A DNA stretch of 64,000 nucleotides from Stentor roeselii (taxonomy: Eukaryota > Ciliophora > Heterotrichea > Heterotrichida > Stentoridae): contig RSEH01000083.1 of NCBI GenBank assembly GCA_006503475.1, positions 62,001-126,000 on the forward strand, given 5' to 3'. Position numbers and translations under genes: made by a program. Shown one piece after another: positions 32,501 through 39,721 of the stretch (position 1 is its first letter; every line of letters starts with the position of its first letter). Under the pieces are notes generated by a model, which had not been told where the DNA came from, did not search any database, and was given only the letters and a program-made list of their open reading frames with translations.

Positions 32501-35336
32501 CCAGTTTTCTCGCACATATTCCAAAAAAGTGCTCAATCGTATCACAAAGCGTTCCCGGCCACTGCTTCTGAAAAAAAGAATTCTGCACAATAGCCTTAAT
32601 AGTGATTTTCCATCCCCAGTAATTAACAGAGCCATCACTTCTAAAAGTAAAATGCAAAATGCTATTATTTACCTCAACTGGCTCTTTTGGAAAGTTTTCT
32701 CCTTCCCACCTTGCGAAATGTTTACTCGCTGCTTCATCAAGCCAAAGTTCGAGATAATCGCATCCGTTTTCAGTTTTGCATTGAGGGTCGAAGGTCAGGC
32801 TGTACTTAAGAGCTCCTGGAGTTTTGACTGTATGGGTCAAGTTTGCCGAGTCTGGGTAGTTGTGAGGACTTTCATAAATTGACTCGATTACGCCCATTCC
32901 CAGGACCAGCTGGGAAGGGGGACACGGCAACTGGTTCAAGGTTTTGAAGAGACCTGCAACTCGAGAGATGACTGGAGAGATCAGGTCGAGGGTCAGAGGA
33001 CTCAGGACTAGAGAGTCGAGAAGGTACTGAAGGGGACGGGACACTAGTGAGTTGTCGATTGATTTTAGAAGATTCTCGTTTATGTCTGATGAGTGGTTTT
33101 TTTGAATGTAGTTCACAAGTCTTTCACAGGCGGAGAGGTAGTAAGATATGTAGTCTTTTAAGATTTCTTCCCATTTTTCTTTGAATAAAGATTTTCCACT
33201 TTGAGCTAGAAGAGCGGATTGCACGGATTCAAAAAGCTTGACAACTGACTGGTTTGAATTCCCAGATTGAAAAGCATTTAAAGAGACTTCTTCTGATAAG
33301 TCAATCAGCAAGGAATACAACTTTTTCACAATTTCTTCATCTTCAGGTGATGTTAAAGTAATTGCAGGGAAGATTTTATCTGCTCTGGCCATTTCTGAGT
33401 AAATGTTTAATTCCATTTCAGAGAGAATCGGGAGAGTTTCTTCATGATTTTTCATTCTTTGTAAAGAATTAAGAATATAGTTCATTTTTTCTTTAGGGCC
33501 CTTGTAAAAGACCTCGAAAGATGAGCTGACGATTTGACCAGCGAGTGCCGTGATGTCCTCTGAGAACTCAGTAAGAATGCTGCAGGTTAATTCAAGGATC
33601 CTCTGTTTTAACTCAAAGTCAAGAGACCAGTCATCCAAATCTTTCGCGATCCTCAAATGAAAGTTCAGCAGTTTTAAAGTGATCTTTAAAGCTTGACAAG
33701 TCACTTCTTTCGGAACTTTTGGGTGTTCTGCTTTGAACTCCTCGACTAGAAGCTTTTCCATTTCATAAAGACTGGAAACTGTTGCTTTGTTGAACTGAAC
33801 TCCGAGGAATGGTCTTTCTTTGTCGAACCTGAAGCTGCTGGTCAGTAAGTACTCGAAAGGACTTATCATTTCTTCCATTTTTTGAAGAATAAACAGGCCT
33901 AGTTCTGCAGAGGTTAATGAGCTGAGGTCTGAGTTTTCTATTAATTCTTGGGTTTTTGGCTTTTCTATTCCATGGCTCATTGAAGATAAGTCTGCAGGGT
34001 ATTCAGGATTTGTGTTGATTTCGAATTTACTCTCACCTGAAAGCACCATAAAAGCAGTAAGTGACTCAGAAGTAAAAGAAATTTCATTTGCTGTCATTTT
34101 TACTCCGTTTTTATAGAAAACTATCTTTTTCTGGTTGACGTCAACGAAGACTCCAACTGAATCTCCATTTTTCCAAGCTTCGAACTTTTCCTTGGTTTCA
34201 CTTTTGTTATAAATCTCTGAACTGGATTTGAAACTAACAGAAAATCCGCTTCCAGCGTGACCACTCAATGAATTAAATGTAGAATCAGCGACTCCTAAAA
34301 AGCAGTTATCATTAGTCTGCAGAACTTTAACCTCAAAGTAAAACCTATCAGTTAAAAACACGAAATCACTGTAAACATTCGCAATTCCATCTTCATTCTT
34401 CATAACTCTCGTCCTTTCCTCATTCAACTTCAAACTATCCCCTTTTTTCTTCTCGCTCCAAACAAACATCAAATTTTTCGGTTTTAATTTCGCGAGATCC
34501 TGCAAAGCAGGAGTTAAATCATGAAGAAAACTCTCTGAAACAGGTCCAGTCATTAAAAGTCTTGCAGAAGTATTAACAAATAAGTCAGTATTTCCTGTAG
34601 CCAAGGCAAGTTGCACTAAAGGTCCAAAGCTTTTAAGTCTTTTTTCATGTTCAATCGACGGAAGACTTCCTGCGACGACCCCTTCAAAGAACTTGGCAAT
34701 ATCAGCAAAAGCGGAAATCAATGCGATATCAGAGGTGACCATAGAAAGTGAGCCAATTTCCTTTAAAATGCCAGTCGTGTCCTTTACTACAAAGTCGTAA
34801 ATCTCAGGACTCATAACAGCGACACATTCAACAAGACAAAGCAAAGTGTTCAGTCCGAATTTAATCGCTGACCTTGCCGTCGGAGGCAGTTTAGACGATG
34901 AATTTTCTTCCTTTATCTGAGAATCTTTCCTAGTTTTCACCTCAGAAGACCGGAGGACTGCTTCGAAGACCCTGCAAAAGGCTTGAAGACGTTTGCTGAA
35001 CTCTTCTGATGCGATGTCAAGTTCTTTATTTCGTGAGATGTTCTTTGTCAGGGTTTGCAAGACTTGCTCTCGACGTTCTTTCAGAGAACCTGAAGAGCTT
35101 TGGCTTATCACCAACGCTTGCTCGTCGTCTGTCGGCAGAAAGGCCTTTTCTTCAGATTTCGCCTGCATGTGGGGCACGGAATACTTTGCCAGGTCGGTCC
35201 GAAGAGAGAGTTTGCTGGAGGTATAAACGAATTTCGCGTCTTGCAGAAGCTCGATGTCTTGGTTGAGAAGATTTTGGAGTTCTTCAGTTGTTGATGAAGT
35301 CACCTTTGAGATGATCTCACTTGCGGAATTTCCCAT
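23514..35336 (-). CDS. Giant HECT E3 ubiquitin ligase with SPRY, CUB-like and UBA modules
   Basis: A single open frame of 3940 residues without an evident intron. Modules: helical repeats (~100-300); SPRY1 (~305-445, YFEVKVL to VFYKNGVK); CUB-like 1 (~835-930, CDYLELW to SDGSVNYWGWK); long helical repeats; a UBA-like helix triplet (~2380-2425, LRLLGISEEQAESCLK); CUB-like 2 (~2720-2815, CDTLRFY to SDGSVNYWGYK); a CUB-like 3 starting ~2987 that seems interrupted by SPRY2 (~3059-3197); SPRY3 (~3279-3360); HECT (~3560-3935). The catalytic cysteine is C3897 in SHTCFF, at the usual distance from the C-terminus. HECT ligases pass ubiquitin through this Cys to substrates; the SPRY and CUB-like parts probably select them. 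The call as a HECT ligase is firm; orthology to a named ligase is not. Confidence 0.9.
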   Translation of the reverse strand: MGNSASEIISKVTSSTTEELQNLLNQDIELLQDAKFVYTSSKLSLRTDLAKYSVPHMQAKSEEKAFLPTDDEQALVISQSSSGSLKERREQVLQTLTKNISRNKELDIASEEFSKRLQAFCRVFEAVLRSSEVKTRKDSQIKEENSSSKLPPTARSAIKFGLNTLLCLVECVAVMSPEIYDFVVKDTTGILKEIGSLSMVTSDIALISAFADIAKFFEGVVAGSLPSIEHEKRLKSFGPLVQLALATGNTDLFVNTSARLLMTGPVSESFLHDLTPALQDLAKLKPKNLMFVWSEKKKGDSLKLNEERTRVMKNEDGIANVYSDFVFLTDRFYFEVKVLQTNDNCFLGVADSTFNSLSGHAGSGFSVSFKSSSEIYNKSETKEKFEAWKNGDSVGVFVDVNQKKIVFYKNGVKMTANEISFTSESLTAFMVLSGESKFEINTNPEYPADLSSMSHGIEKPKTQELIENSDLSSLTSAELGLFILQKMEEMISPFEYLLTSSFRFDKERPFLGVQFNKATVSSLYEMEKLLVEEFKAEHPKVPKEVTCQALKITLKLLNFHLRIAKDLDDWSLDFELKQRILELTCSILTEFSEDITALAGQIVSSSFEVFYKGPKEKMNYILNSLQRMKNHEETLPILSEMELNIYSEMARADKIFPAITLTSPEDEEIVKKLYSLLIDLSEEVSLNAFQSGNSNQSVVKLFESVQSALLAQSGKSLFKEKWEEILKDYISYYLSACERLVNYIQKNHSSDINENLLKSIDNSLVSRPLQYLLDSLVLSPLTLDLISPVISRVAGLFKTLNQLPCPPSQLVLGMGVIESIYESPHNYPDSANLTHTVKTPGALKYSLTFDPQCKTENGCDYLELWLDEAASKHFARWEGENFPKEPVEVNNSILHFTFRSDGSVNYWGWKITIKAIVQNSFFQKQWPGTLCDTIEHFFGICARKLVNGGFCGEVNEDVTKLLKNPLFKYGVTDRSSLIVKPLPPIDPNLMTIIDCFVKNEDSPDKDLLKFINKSPESASLVNYIKNFSSLEPHLPDSSFLTQLIEGNEKICESWTMLKKKSAVVGAASSIGGKDLDQAERAIFAVYTAFFEVVETMKDIFGNLNNAGPTVKMIVKQSCNIRVWAQKHKQQQMDAGNNDITYKGIAEDVVRKCWFLLGTGYKQSLQDIGIARTMKNLLSNIAQTEKKSLKIGSKWKAVQSAVKNVGRLKNLVSVKKLNSQPVNEDGKEFSRVAELVNGFLEQGLTLEKVVEALEINRARAVSRAAGLITISNLLSSSTGLNTFMVSSFMEEFSSQDSKKHYSEGLEGVDPSLMQVVQSSYFQVYSNLQRNLTRFHRKEFSYSTYIHFLSVIEALSIPLHSPDTHMLLDQPLLPALKVLLDWSKGQIKQKPLSRKFLKENCITRLGKVTQELLSNYKESLVLEALEGQPSQHLVFDKGGEELPIVEFKVLDNEADVGELEDALGQFSFNGANKWIAIRREEVKEGQKYLTGIANDLVPTFTSYSQLLAPPSQTEKDQLAKLKQKLSQKCWNLYKQLVFYVLGENEESNRNQTLCVQEGVLNVIFSELEKFECAQGLDLHQLVLQNLSVGESWIDKFRFSYFKMNPAELWFANLNDLNAPNEVVVVAQMYQEKVDPLLVGSGKLDAEMLEKFGDIAEDRSVSLPVFMRQVGSLPSKSESLDSFLSSNPDLFSLPDVSYSDPLNAETLISNLEKYLIPESENSFKDILSLFQGTSGLIPKSKLPETIPAEFKDPSENLDLYIALNAIRSVDRFESYKKELYDFFKHFEEIPQSLSGLTEIKKSRRDFTASLLWTLYGAFTQYQSSSALASEAKVKLLLKFAFSSDSLAIQTISMRLLSKILPAQHSPQSFEQIWKDFMDGSQFCASISDQLLKNIGKTVWSSEEHVLSYESQNLLTELLASERWRGEVVKKLQENLTETLEFLSKGLTIKAAHAGTLRLLSFSESFGVPPFVLAVVELKDCSFSVGVVTCEVSKTSFKVYSILDDTVITVEIDKIVNSVPLSKINLKLWFENENEKVLNFLVDVFDALARTRFFKAMESAATLKTLYLSLQTSVLESLRKFLEFTELSLEKADVLCKILSPLTKGSGEVSKQGYLKCAEFIEKSLKQLVEDNEELKIEEVKGKVESFSEEDKLKYHEIIEKGAGEIWTYKCFLKNMKTYEEVVNYIEEPVVTQVFKLFSLDESSLKITDVHGSAEIYQNSSSHLVIKDSTNSFKSFSFNFPSNLFSQSNRFVNQVTLRLVLQSKATHFGFKVGNLHLEAEENQIRVNNEGNLNFANFELVVLRILAEAGGKVTVFSESSNENVVVEGVDLFNGISIEDCSLYLEKGTFLSLVSLDVFDGVVSDKFSGKVDPPAKMEGGERSVKVKITAENIEKSKLRLLGISEEQAESCLKSTKTLPEAINYSFTHFDPELPETAFDFPDQSISEVSMFESLSSVPTDFTVVPFLENLSKVDFSLPNSKILAFKTTSTEKDKKIIQELFIVENSGGESIGNLSIGEAERANEFFTKSCQYSGKETSIRDLVFIKTCSLFNLKVPNSFELICDKEGRAINLAGKNEKDFYVFLAVSKSISLLGGTFYPLEKVPIHTSNYGLVEVSSLGSAKVDFDARYSSMKIMELYQELFLMEKSLRANSSKGLLSMVLNRYPALLERIVIETPIRTVLNLIPLKTWMDYLKDKEVSDEFFVQVLALMLDYVSECSAGRGLKPVFVESKHPYDNSQDIDDVIQIPGAKGLKIDFDSQCYTESGCDTLRFYSSSGRSGELKCFSGQGESSWVSFEVPGDTVYTYFHSDGSVNYWGYKFTVTPTNASKASDSEYSIDSNSLFEVLTKVLQKVDKNGKVSSSKVLAPFYLFLQISQKNDEKTKLLEVMKNLFEQGSSPLHSRVLQSFVKTAGKLFKLTKPERKSSNILQSLVLLLSKAHSCGKLSVDENWFLDLSDLLHDMHGLAFKNENLDLFLFETFKKKAKNVLEKDLESEHPYKLKTNLSKINVQGAHSLTLEFSKDSRAEERHTVHISKDEKGEQDAEQEEGQNTLLAAWDQKGPDVNVDASGVRVTRTSSSSWGNTFSNLRLEKGIFSVTVFVESVGDSAYLYIGFIESNENNNYDLSACLNNSHSQRVWTWKKSGEFNEKGSDNGNVPYENGDVLNFVVNTYNKTIVCFKNNLEVWTFRNIAESVLMGASFGGSNQFVVLRRVERVKGGKIEDKIVNVAGDTAYLRFPVNASAKNQYFFDSAVDESVSADRLTASNKTEQTVIVPLTNLINSGRFYTQVRWVKGRCDFGVAPSASVLEKNINDSWILFSSSLWTEGDLIGCLVDTVQNSITFSINDKESQKLSEKLSVFPLKFVVILHENTSSMTLVPGKPSDLDLLTIDSEDSSTETGFKLKVTPHFKGRSFEAVTTFLSTSPEDFKAEWLAFRDKMVGAFKSSASEELVTYIDRLAASKSKDPLTLPVEEVDPTESELVFYPELEKMSKDSIKSLFSVLQDFNKRVEEVLYLFDLKISDQLTDMQKVLLSCRNFIFFSYKNSMLKKALETSKSEIRTEFTIDRPKAARHRNRKEVDTEAQFSITGQIFRAMSAVTNNGYRNSERIYKINYRGEASIDAGGPYNESMSNIVDELQSSFLHLLLPTANHAGNMGENREAWTINPSATSQTDFELFTFLGKLMGAAIRTQNNLGLSFAPLFWKKLVHEPVSAADLRGVDVCTVQIIEMLKNPAAHELTAENFSMAYDEKFVTKDSSGKDVELVPGGKDLSVTFENCGKYADLMLKARLGECDKAIARIREGISVVVQIDLLNLFSWRQVETLVCGTADVDVDILKENTDYEGCGLSDQHIQYFWEVLKEFSQIERSLFLKFVWGRKRLPSGKDWRHMKVTRYNPSGPVNNYMPISHTCFFTLDLPAYTSKEAMRQKLTYAITHCTAIDLDGSAGAGWEEND

Positions 35337-35582
35337 TTTTATAAGCCATTCATATGGGATGATGATTTATCTAGTTTAGGGATTTAGTTTGGGCAAGTCG
35401 GAATGGTTTTGATTTATTCAGGGTGTTAATTGGGGTTTAGATTTATGGAGATTTTGTGGGGATTATTAGCGGAAAATGGAGAGATTGATGGAAATTGTTT
35501 TTTGGAAGTGAGGTGGTCAAGGTTTGATTTAAAGGATGGATAAAAGGGAATTTTTTATTTAAGATACTAAATCTATTATATT
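35337..35582. promoter_or_regulatory. Divergent promoter region between HECT ligase and MAP3K-like kinase
   Basis: A 246-bp divergent spacer. The half next to the HECT ATG is G/T-rich on the plus strand (TTTAGGGATTTAG, TTGGGGTTTAG), so its sense strand is C/A-rich and G-poor with CCCTAAA-like words, as upstream of many genes here. The half next to the kinase is less skewed. Confidence 0.4.
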
Positions 35583-37712
35583 ATGTCAAAAACACTTCCT
35601 AAACTCATTGGAAATTATGTAAAGATTACTTAGCAAATCGGAGACTGCATCGGCAAAGGCGCATTTGGTAAGGTGTTCAAAGCACTCAACACAGAAACAG
35701 GTCAAATCGTGGCAATCAAGCAGATCTCGATTAGCGACATTTCAAAAGACCAGCTGAAAGTAATTCAACAAGAAATCAACTTGATGAAAAAGCTTTCTCA
35801 TAAAAACATCGTCAAGTACATCGGTAAAAACTACTCAGATGTGATGACTACTGAAAAATATTTGAACATTGTCTTGGAGTACATTGAAAACGGGTCTTTG
35901 GCGGGAATCATCAAAAAGTTCAATACTTTTCAAGAGGCCCTCGTCGCTTTCTTCACTCGGCAAGTCTTGCAGGGACTCAAGTATCTTCATCATGAAGGAC
36001 TTGTCCATCGGGATATCAAAGGAGCTAATCTTTTGACTACTAAGGACGGCACTGTCAAACTCGCTGACTTTGGTGTTGCTATGAAATTGAGTGAAAGTAT
36101 CAAAAGTATGTCTATTGTTGGAACTCCTTATTGGATGGCTCCTGAAATTGTTGAACAAAGTGGACGGTGCACTACTTCTTGTGATATTTGGAGTGTTGGG
36201 TGTACAGTCATAGAACTGATTAGTGGAAGACCACCCTATTACGACATGGAACCAATGAGCGCTCTCTACAGAATAGTCCGAGACGACTACCCTCCCCTTC
36301 CAACAGGAATTTCTCCGGACCTAAAAGACTTCCTCTTAAAATGTTTCCAAAAAGAGCCTCTTCTAAGAAAAAGTGCCTCAGAACTTCTAAAACATTCATG
36401 GATCCTTAAAAACTCAACCCTAAGAGCAAGTGAATTAGAAATGAAAGAAAACCTTTACTCATCATTCACTGAAAGCCAATCCTGCAAATCCTCCACATCA
36501 AACCTTCCATCAAGTTCTCGTCACTCCTCAGTTTCCGTGATTTCCTTTCACCAAAGTCTAAACCAAAGCCTAAACAATTCCTCAAAAGACCTTCAAGACG
36601 ATTACCTTTCATTAATCTCAGATCTGGACAAGTTCCAAACAGCGAAAGTTCTTCACCTGTGCCTTCAACTACTGACCGAAAACTCATCCTTAAAAAAATC
36701 AAGTAAAACTTTAATCCCCATTCTCCGTCAAATTTTAGAAGAATCAGAAGAATTCGAACTTCTTCACCTGACCCTTCAACTGACCAACTCCCTCTGCAGT
36801 GACCCGGACCTGCTGGTGACCTGTGCAAGTGTCGGTCTTCTTTCATCTGCCTTGAAGTACATCGGGGAAGACTTCTGCAAAGAACTTCGAATTGAAGCAG
36901 CTTTTCTAATCGGTTCTCTTTTTTCACATCAAGACTCAAATTTTCATCTTTTTCTTGCGTCAGGTGGAGTCGAAGCCACTGTCAAACTACTTGACCCGAA
37001 CTTTTCAGAGAATAAGGAACTTGTAGTCATTGGAGTTGATTGCTTGCTTAACTTGTTTGAAACTGGCGGAAATGAATTTTTAAGGCTTTGCGCTGACTTC
37101 GGAGTCGTTGAAAGACTTGCCCTGGCCTTGGACAACACGTCTTCAGACGGGACTTGTGAAAGTTATGCTGAAAAAGTTGCTGATTTGTTAATGATTTTTT
37201 CAACTGTAAATGAAAAATAGGGACCTGAAAGCGTTTTGATTAAATTTTGTGAAGAAGATGTTTTGTCTATCATCGTCGCTGCTTTTCCTTTAGTCAATCA
37301 GACAGCTAAATTGCAGGTTTTGAATGTTTTGCAAAACTTAGCTGAACATAAAGAACTTAGTTTTAAGTTGGAAAATGCAGGATTTGTTGTAGATGTTGTT
37401 AAAATCCTGAAAAATGAAGAAAGTTTGGACTTGATTCTTGCAGTTTGCCTTGTTTTGAACTCGCTTTGTGAGGATAGTCCTCCTCGACAAGAACAGGCTG
37501 TTTTGGCTGGAGCGGTTCCTGTTGTTTTGAAGTATTTGAATAACACTGGAAGACTTGGACAGATTTGTTATAGTTTGATGTATTCTTTTGCTAGAGCTTC
37601 AAATGCTTGTAGAGGAATTTTGAATAAACATAAAGTTTTTGATGTTTTGTTGAAGAAGGACTCGAATTCTTTTCAGGGTTTTGCAAGAGCAAGTTTTTTT
37701 ATGAAAAATTAA
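35583..37712 (+). CDS. MAP3K-epsilon/Cdc7-like protein kinase with armadillo repeats (two 15-nt introns)
   Basis: Removing the introns at 35619-35633 and 37206-37220 gives 699 residues. The kinase domain begins [17 protein letters not shown] (~11-27) with [17 protein letters not shown] and GTPYWMAPE, all intact, and ends ~265 (HSWIL). The sequence is typical of the Cdc7 (fission yeast)/MAP3K-epsilon (plant) STE group that acts in septation and mitotic-exit signalling. A Ser-rich linker (~270-320) leads to armadillo-like helical repeats to the end, as in plant MAP3K-epsilon. Without intron 1 the glycine-rich loop would be detached from the ATG; without intron 2 the last ~160 residues of the repeats would be lost. 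Divergent from the HECT gene. Confidence 0.9.
35619..35633 (+). other. 15-nt intron 1 of the MAP3K-like kinase
   Basis: GTAAAGATTACTTAG, with in-frame TAG and A at position 10. Splicing joins LIGNY to QIGDCIGKG, the exact form of the nucleotide-binding loop in this kinase family. Confidence 0.95.
37206..37220 (+). other. 15-nt intron 2 of the MAP3K-like kinase
   Basis: GTAAATGAAAAATAG, with in-frame TAG and A at position 10. The armadillo-like frame continues in the same phase downstream. Confidence 0.9.
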
Positions 37713-37810
37713 GATTTGGAAGAGTTAAGTAGAGGAATTTGAATATTGGAAGTTGTGGAATTTTAGATTTATGAGTTAATAGAAAATATTTTTGAATACG
37801 TAACTATCTA

Positions 37811-38545
37811 TTAACTAATACTTGCAAGAATCTCAGCAACCCTTGTAGAAGCAAGACTTTGGTACTTCTTCCCCTCGATTGAAACAACAGCGATTTCTAC
37901 GTTAACTGGAGTGATGGCTTCTTCCATTACCTGCTTGAGTATCTTGGCAGCGAGTTTGATTGCCTGATCTAAATCGAGGTCCTCATTCCACTCATCTTCC
38001 AAGATAGTCTGTGCCCCTTCAGCGGCACTTCCAATAGCTTTAGCCTTATACTTAAACAAAGTGCCAGAAGGGTCAGTAGTAAACAATCCAGGTCCATTTT
38101 TATCAACCCCTGCAATAAGCAGGGCGACACCATAAGGCCTAGCCATGGGTTTCTGTTTAGACCCGTCGCCTTCACCAAAGTTAAGTGCCATATCACAGAC
38201 GATCTGTGCAACGCTTTGAGTTCTCATCGGTTCCGTGAATGTAAATCTGTGACTTTGAGCCTCTGACCTTGCATGGTCGACTAAAGTCCTCGCGTCAGCT
38301 AAAATGCCTGACATGGCGCAGCCTATGTGGGAGTCAATCTCGAAGAGCTTCTCAATGCTCGACGGCTCGATCAGTGGACTCGTCACTCTTCGCTCTACTG
38401 CAAGGACTACCCCTTGTTTGCAGGTTATTCCTATTGCTGTCGAACCTAGCTTTATTGCTTCTATCGCATATTCTACTTGGAACAGACGGCCCTCGGGGGA
38501 GAAGGTGTTGACTCCTCGGTCATATTCGCTTCGAGTAAGGAACAT
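37811..38545 (-). CDS. PSMA5: 20S proteasome subunit alpha5
   Basis: A 244-residue protein. It starts with the alpha-subunit N-terminal signature (YDRGVNTFSPEGRLFQVEYA) and continues with IEAIKLGSTAIGI, then the alpha5-typical acidic/lysine loop FGEGDGSKQKPMARPYGVAL and GPGLFTTDPSGTLF. Length and loop identify alpha5 (human PSMA5 has 241 residues). It is a structural subunit of the outer ring of the 20S core and has no catalytic Thr. The 5' flank (38560-38630) is strongly G-rich on the plus strand (GGGTTTAGGGG), the promoter-type skew seen elsewhere. Confidence 0.97.
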   Translation of the reverse strand: MFLTRSEYDRGVNTFSPEGRLFQVEYAIEAIKLGSTAIGITCKQGVVLAVERRVTSPLIEPSSIEKLFEIDSHIGCAMSGILADARTLVDHARSEAQSHRFTFTEPMRTQSVAQIVCDMALNFGEGDGSKQKPMARPYGVALLIAGVDKNGPGLFTTDPSGTLFKYKAKAIGSAAEGAQTILEDEWNEDLDLDQAIKLAAKILKQVMEEAITPVNVEIAVVSIEGKKYQSLASTRVAEILASIS

Positions 38546-38636
38546 TTATAGAGATTTTAAAGTAGTTGGAAAATTCTGGGTTTAGGGGTTTTCGGGTTTA
38601 GTTTTGGATTGGAGAGAGGGTTTTTATTTTAGAGAT

Positions 38637-39167
38637 TTATAAGTTATACTTAGCTTTCATTTCTTCTCGACGCTTGTCGGTCTTTGGTGTCACCTCAGGC
38701 ATACTAATAAATTTGCGTTTAGGGTCATTATCATGTTCAAAAGTTCTAAGTTTAAGCGAGTTCCTATAAAAAACCCCCATGAAAAAAGTACAAACCATAA
38801 TGATCGAAGAACACAACAAGCTATACCTAACAGCATTAGCATTTGAAGTTCCTAATTTATTCGAAAGTGACGAGTAGCTAATAATAGCAATAGAAAAAGA
38901 AATCATTGCAGCAGAAATCAACAACAAACACCCACAATAAAAAGTCATTCCTCCAAGCGAGTACTTGCTCTTATGCCCAATAAAGGCGATAATAATAGTA
39001 GCAAGTCCCATGCCAATAAAACTTCCATTGTACCAGCTAAACGAATGGTCCGTGGCCGAGACATAAATCCCAGTGATCATCGTTCCTAGTCCGACTGGGA
39101 TGAGAAAAAGATTAAGAAACCTGAAGAGACAGCTCAAACAACTGTTGCCGTGCACTCGTTCATCCAT
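38637..39167 (-). CDS. Small four-TM membrane protein, copy A
   Basis: A 176-residue protein starting MDERVHGNS; an upstream TTG codon in frame is not needed. Four hydrophobic helices: ~18-42 (FLNLFLIPVGLGTMITGIYV), ~48-70, ~76-102 and ~115-140, followed by a basic 36-residue tail. The layout (short first loop, TM2-TM3 hairpin, short second loop) is reminiscent of tetraspanin-like or claudin-like proteins, but there is no diagnostic motif. It has a closely similar paralogue at 43900, within a duplicated block. Function unknown. Confidence 0.75.
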   Translation of the reverse strand: MDERVHGNSCLSCLFRFLNLFLIPVGLGTMITGIYVSATDHSFSWYNGSFIGMGLATIIIAFIGHKSKYSLGGMTFYCGCLLLISAAMISFSIAIISYSSLSNKLGTSNANAVRYSLLCSSIIMVCTFFMGVFYRNSLKLRTFEHDNDPKRKFISMPEVTPKTDKRREEMKAKYNL

Positions 39168-39193
39168 TTTTACTACAAGATTAGATCCTACAT

Positions 39194-39574
39194 TCAAAAT
39201 ATCCGGGACTTTGGAGGAATTATCAACTCTTCTGATGAACTTTCTATTGACTCTGAAGGAGATTTTAAAAATTCTTCTCGCTTTGGCTCGAAGTAACCGA
39301 TAAACGTCACTTCTTCACCTTCGTTTAAGTAAAATTGAAGGTCTTGGAAAGTACTGAAGAAAAGGTCAAGCTCTTGACTTGGAATTGATTTACTTAGTCT
39401 TGAAAGGAGAAGGTTTTGGTCTTGGAATTTTAGAAAGACTTTGGTTTCCAGCAGGCTTGGTGATGGGGGTAGGGAGGATAGAAGAACTTGGCTTAGTTTT
39501 AGGTAATCTCCTGATGGTCTTAATGTTCGTAAGTCGAGGCACTGGAAAGGGCTGAGGGTGAAAGCGCAGAACAT
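39194..39574 (-). CDS. Free-standing nucleoplasmin-like (NPL) domain protein
   Basis: A 126-residue protein. The pattern MFCAFTLSPFQ, DYLKLSQVLL, TKVFLKFQDQNLLLSRL, LQFYLNEGEEVTFIGYFEP matches the N-terminal nucleoplasmin-like domain of fungal and insect FKBP histone chaperones and of plant HD2 proteins (FWG/FxxxLxPG, LHISQAxL, LCxL, LDLxFxEGEEVxF, GxxxLTGY). A short acidic/Ser-rich tail follows (SESIESSSEELI), without the FKBP domain. Such domains form pentamers that bind histones, so a nuclear chaperone role is inferred. The gene lies 26 bp upstream of the four-TM gene on the same strand. Confidence 0.6.
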   Translation of the reverse strand: MFCAFTLSPFQCLDLRTLRPSGDYLKLSQVLLSSLPPSPSLLETKVFLKFQDQNLLLSRLSKSIPSQELDLFFSTFQDLQFYLNEGEEVTFIGYFEPKREEFLKSPSESIESSSEELIIPPKSRIF

Positions 39575-39721
39575 GAAAAATTTAGAGAAAAGGGTTTATA
39601 ATGATTAGAGAAAAGGGATTTTATGGGGTTAGATATAAATATTAGTATTTTTTAGAGTTAGGAATTTAGAGTCTTAGAATGGTTTGGGTGTCGATGGAGA
39701 TTATTTGAAACTATGATTATT

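Noticed and set aside
39168-39197. Longer N-terminus of the four-TM protein beginning at 39197
   Set aside because: The first codon is TTG, and the paralogue at 43900 begins at the position of the ATG at 39167.
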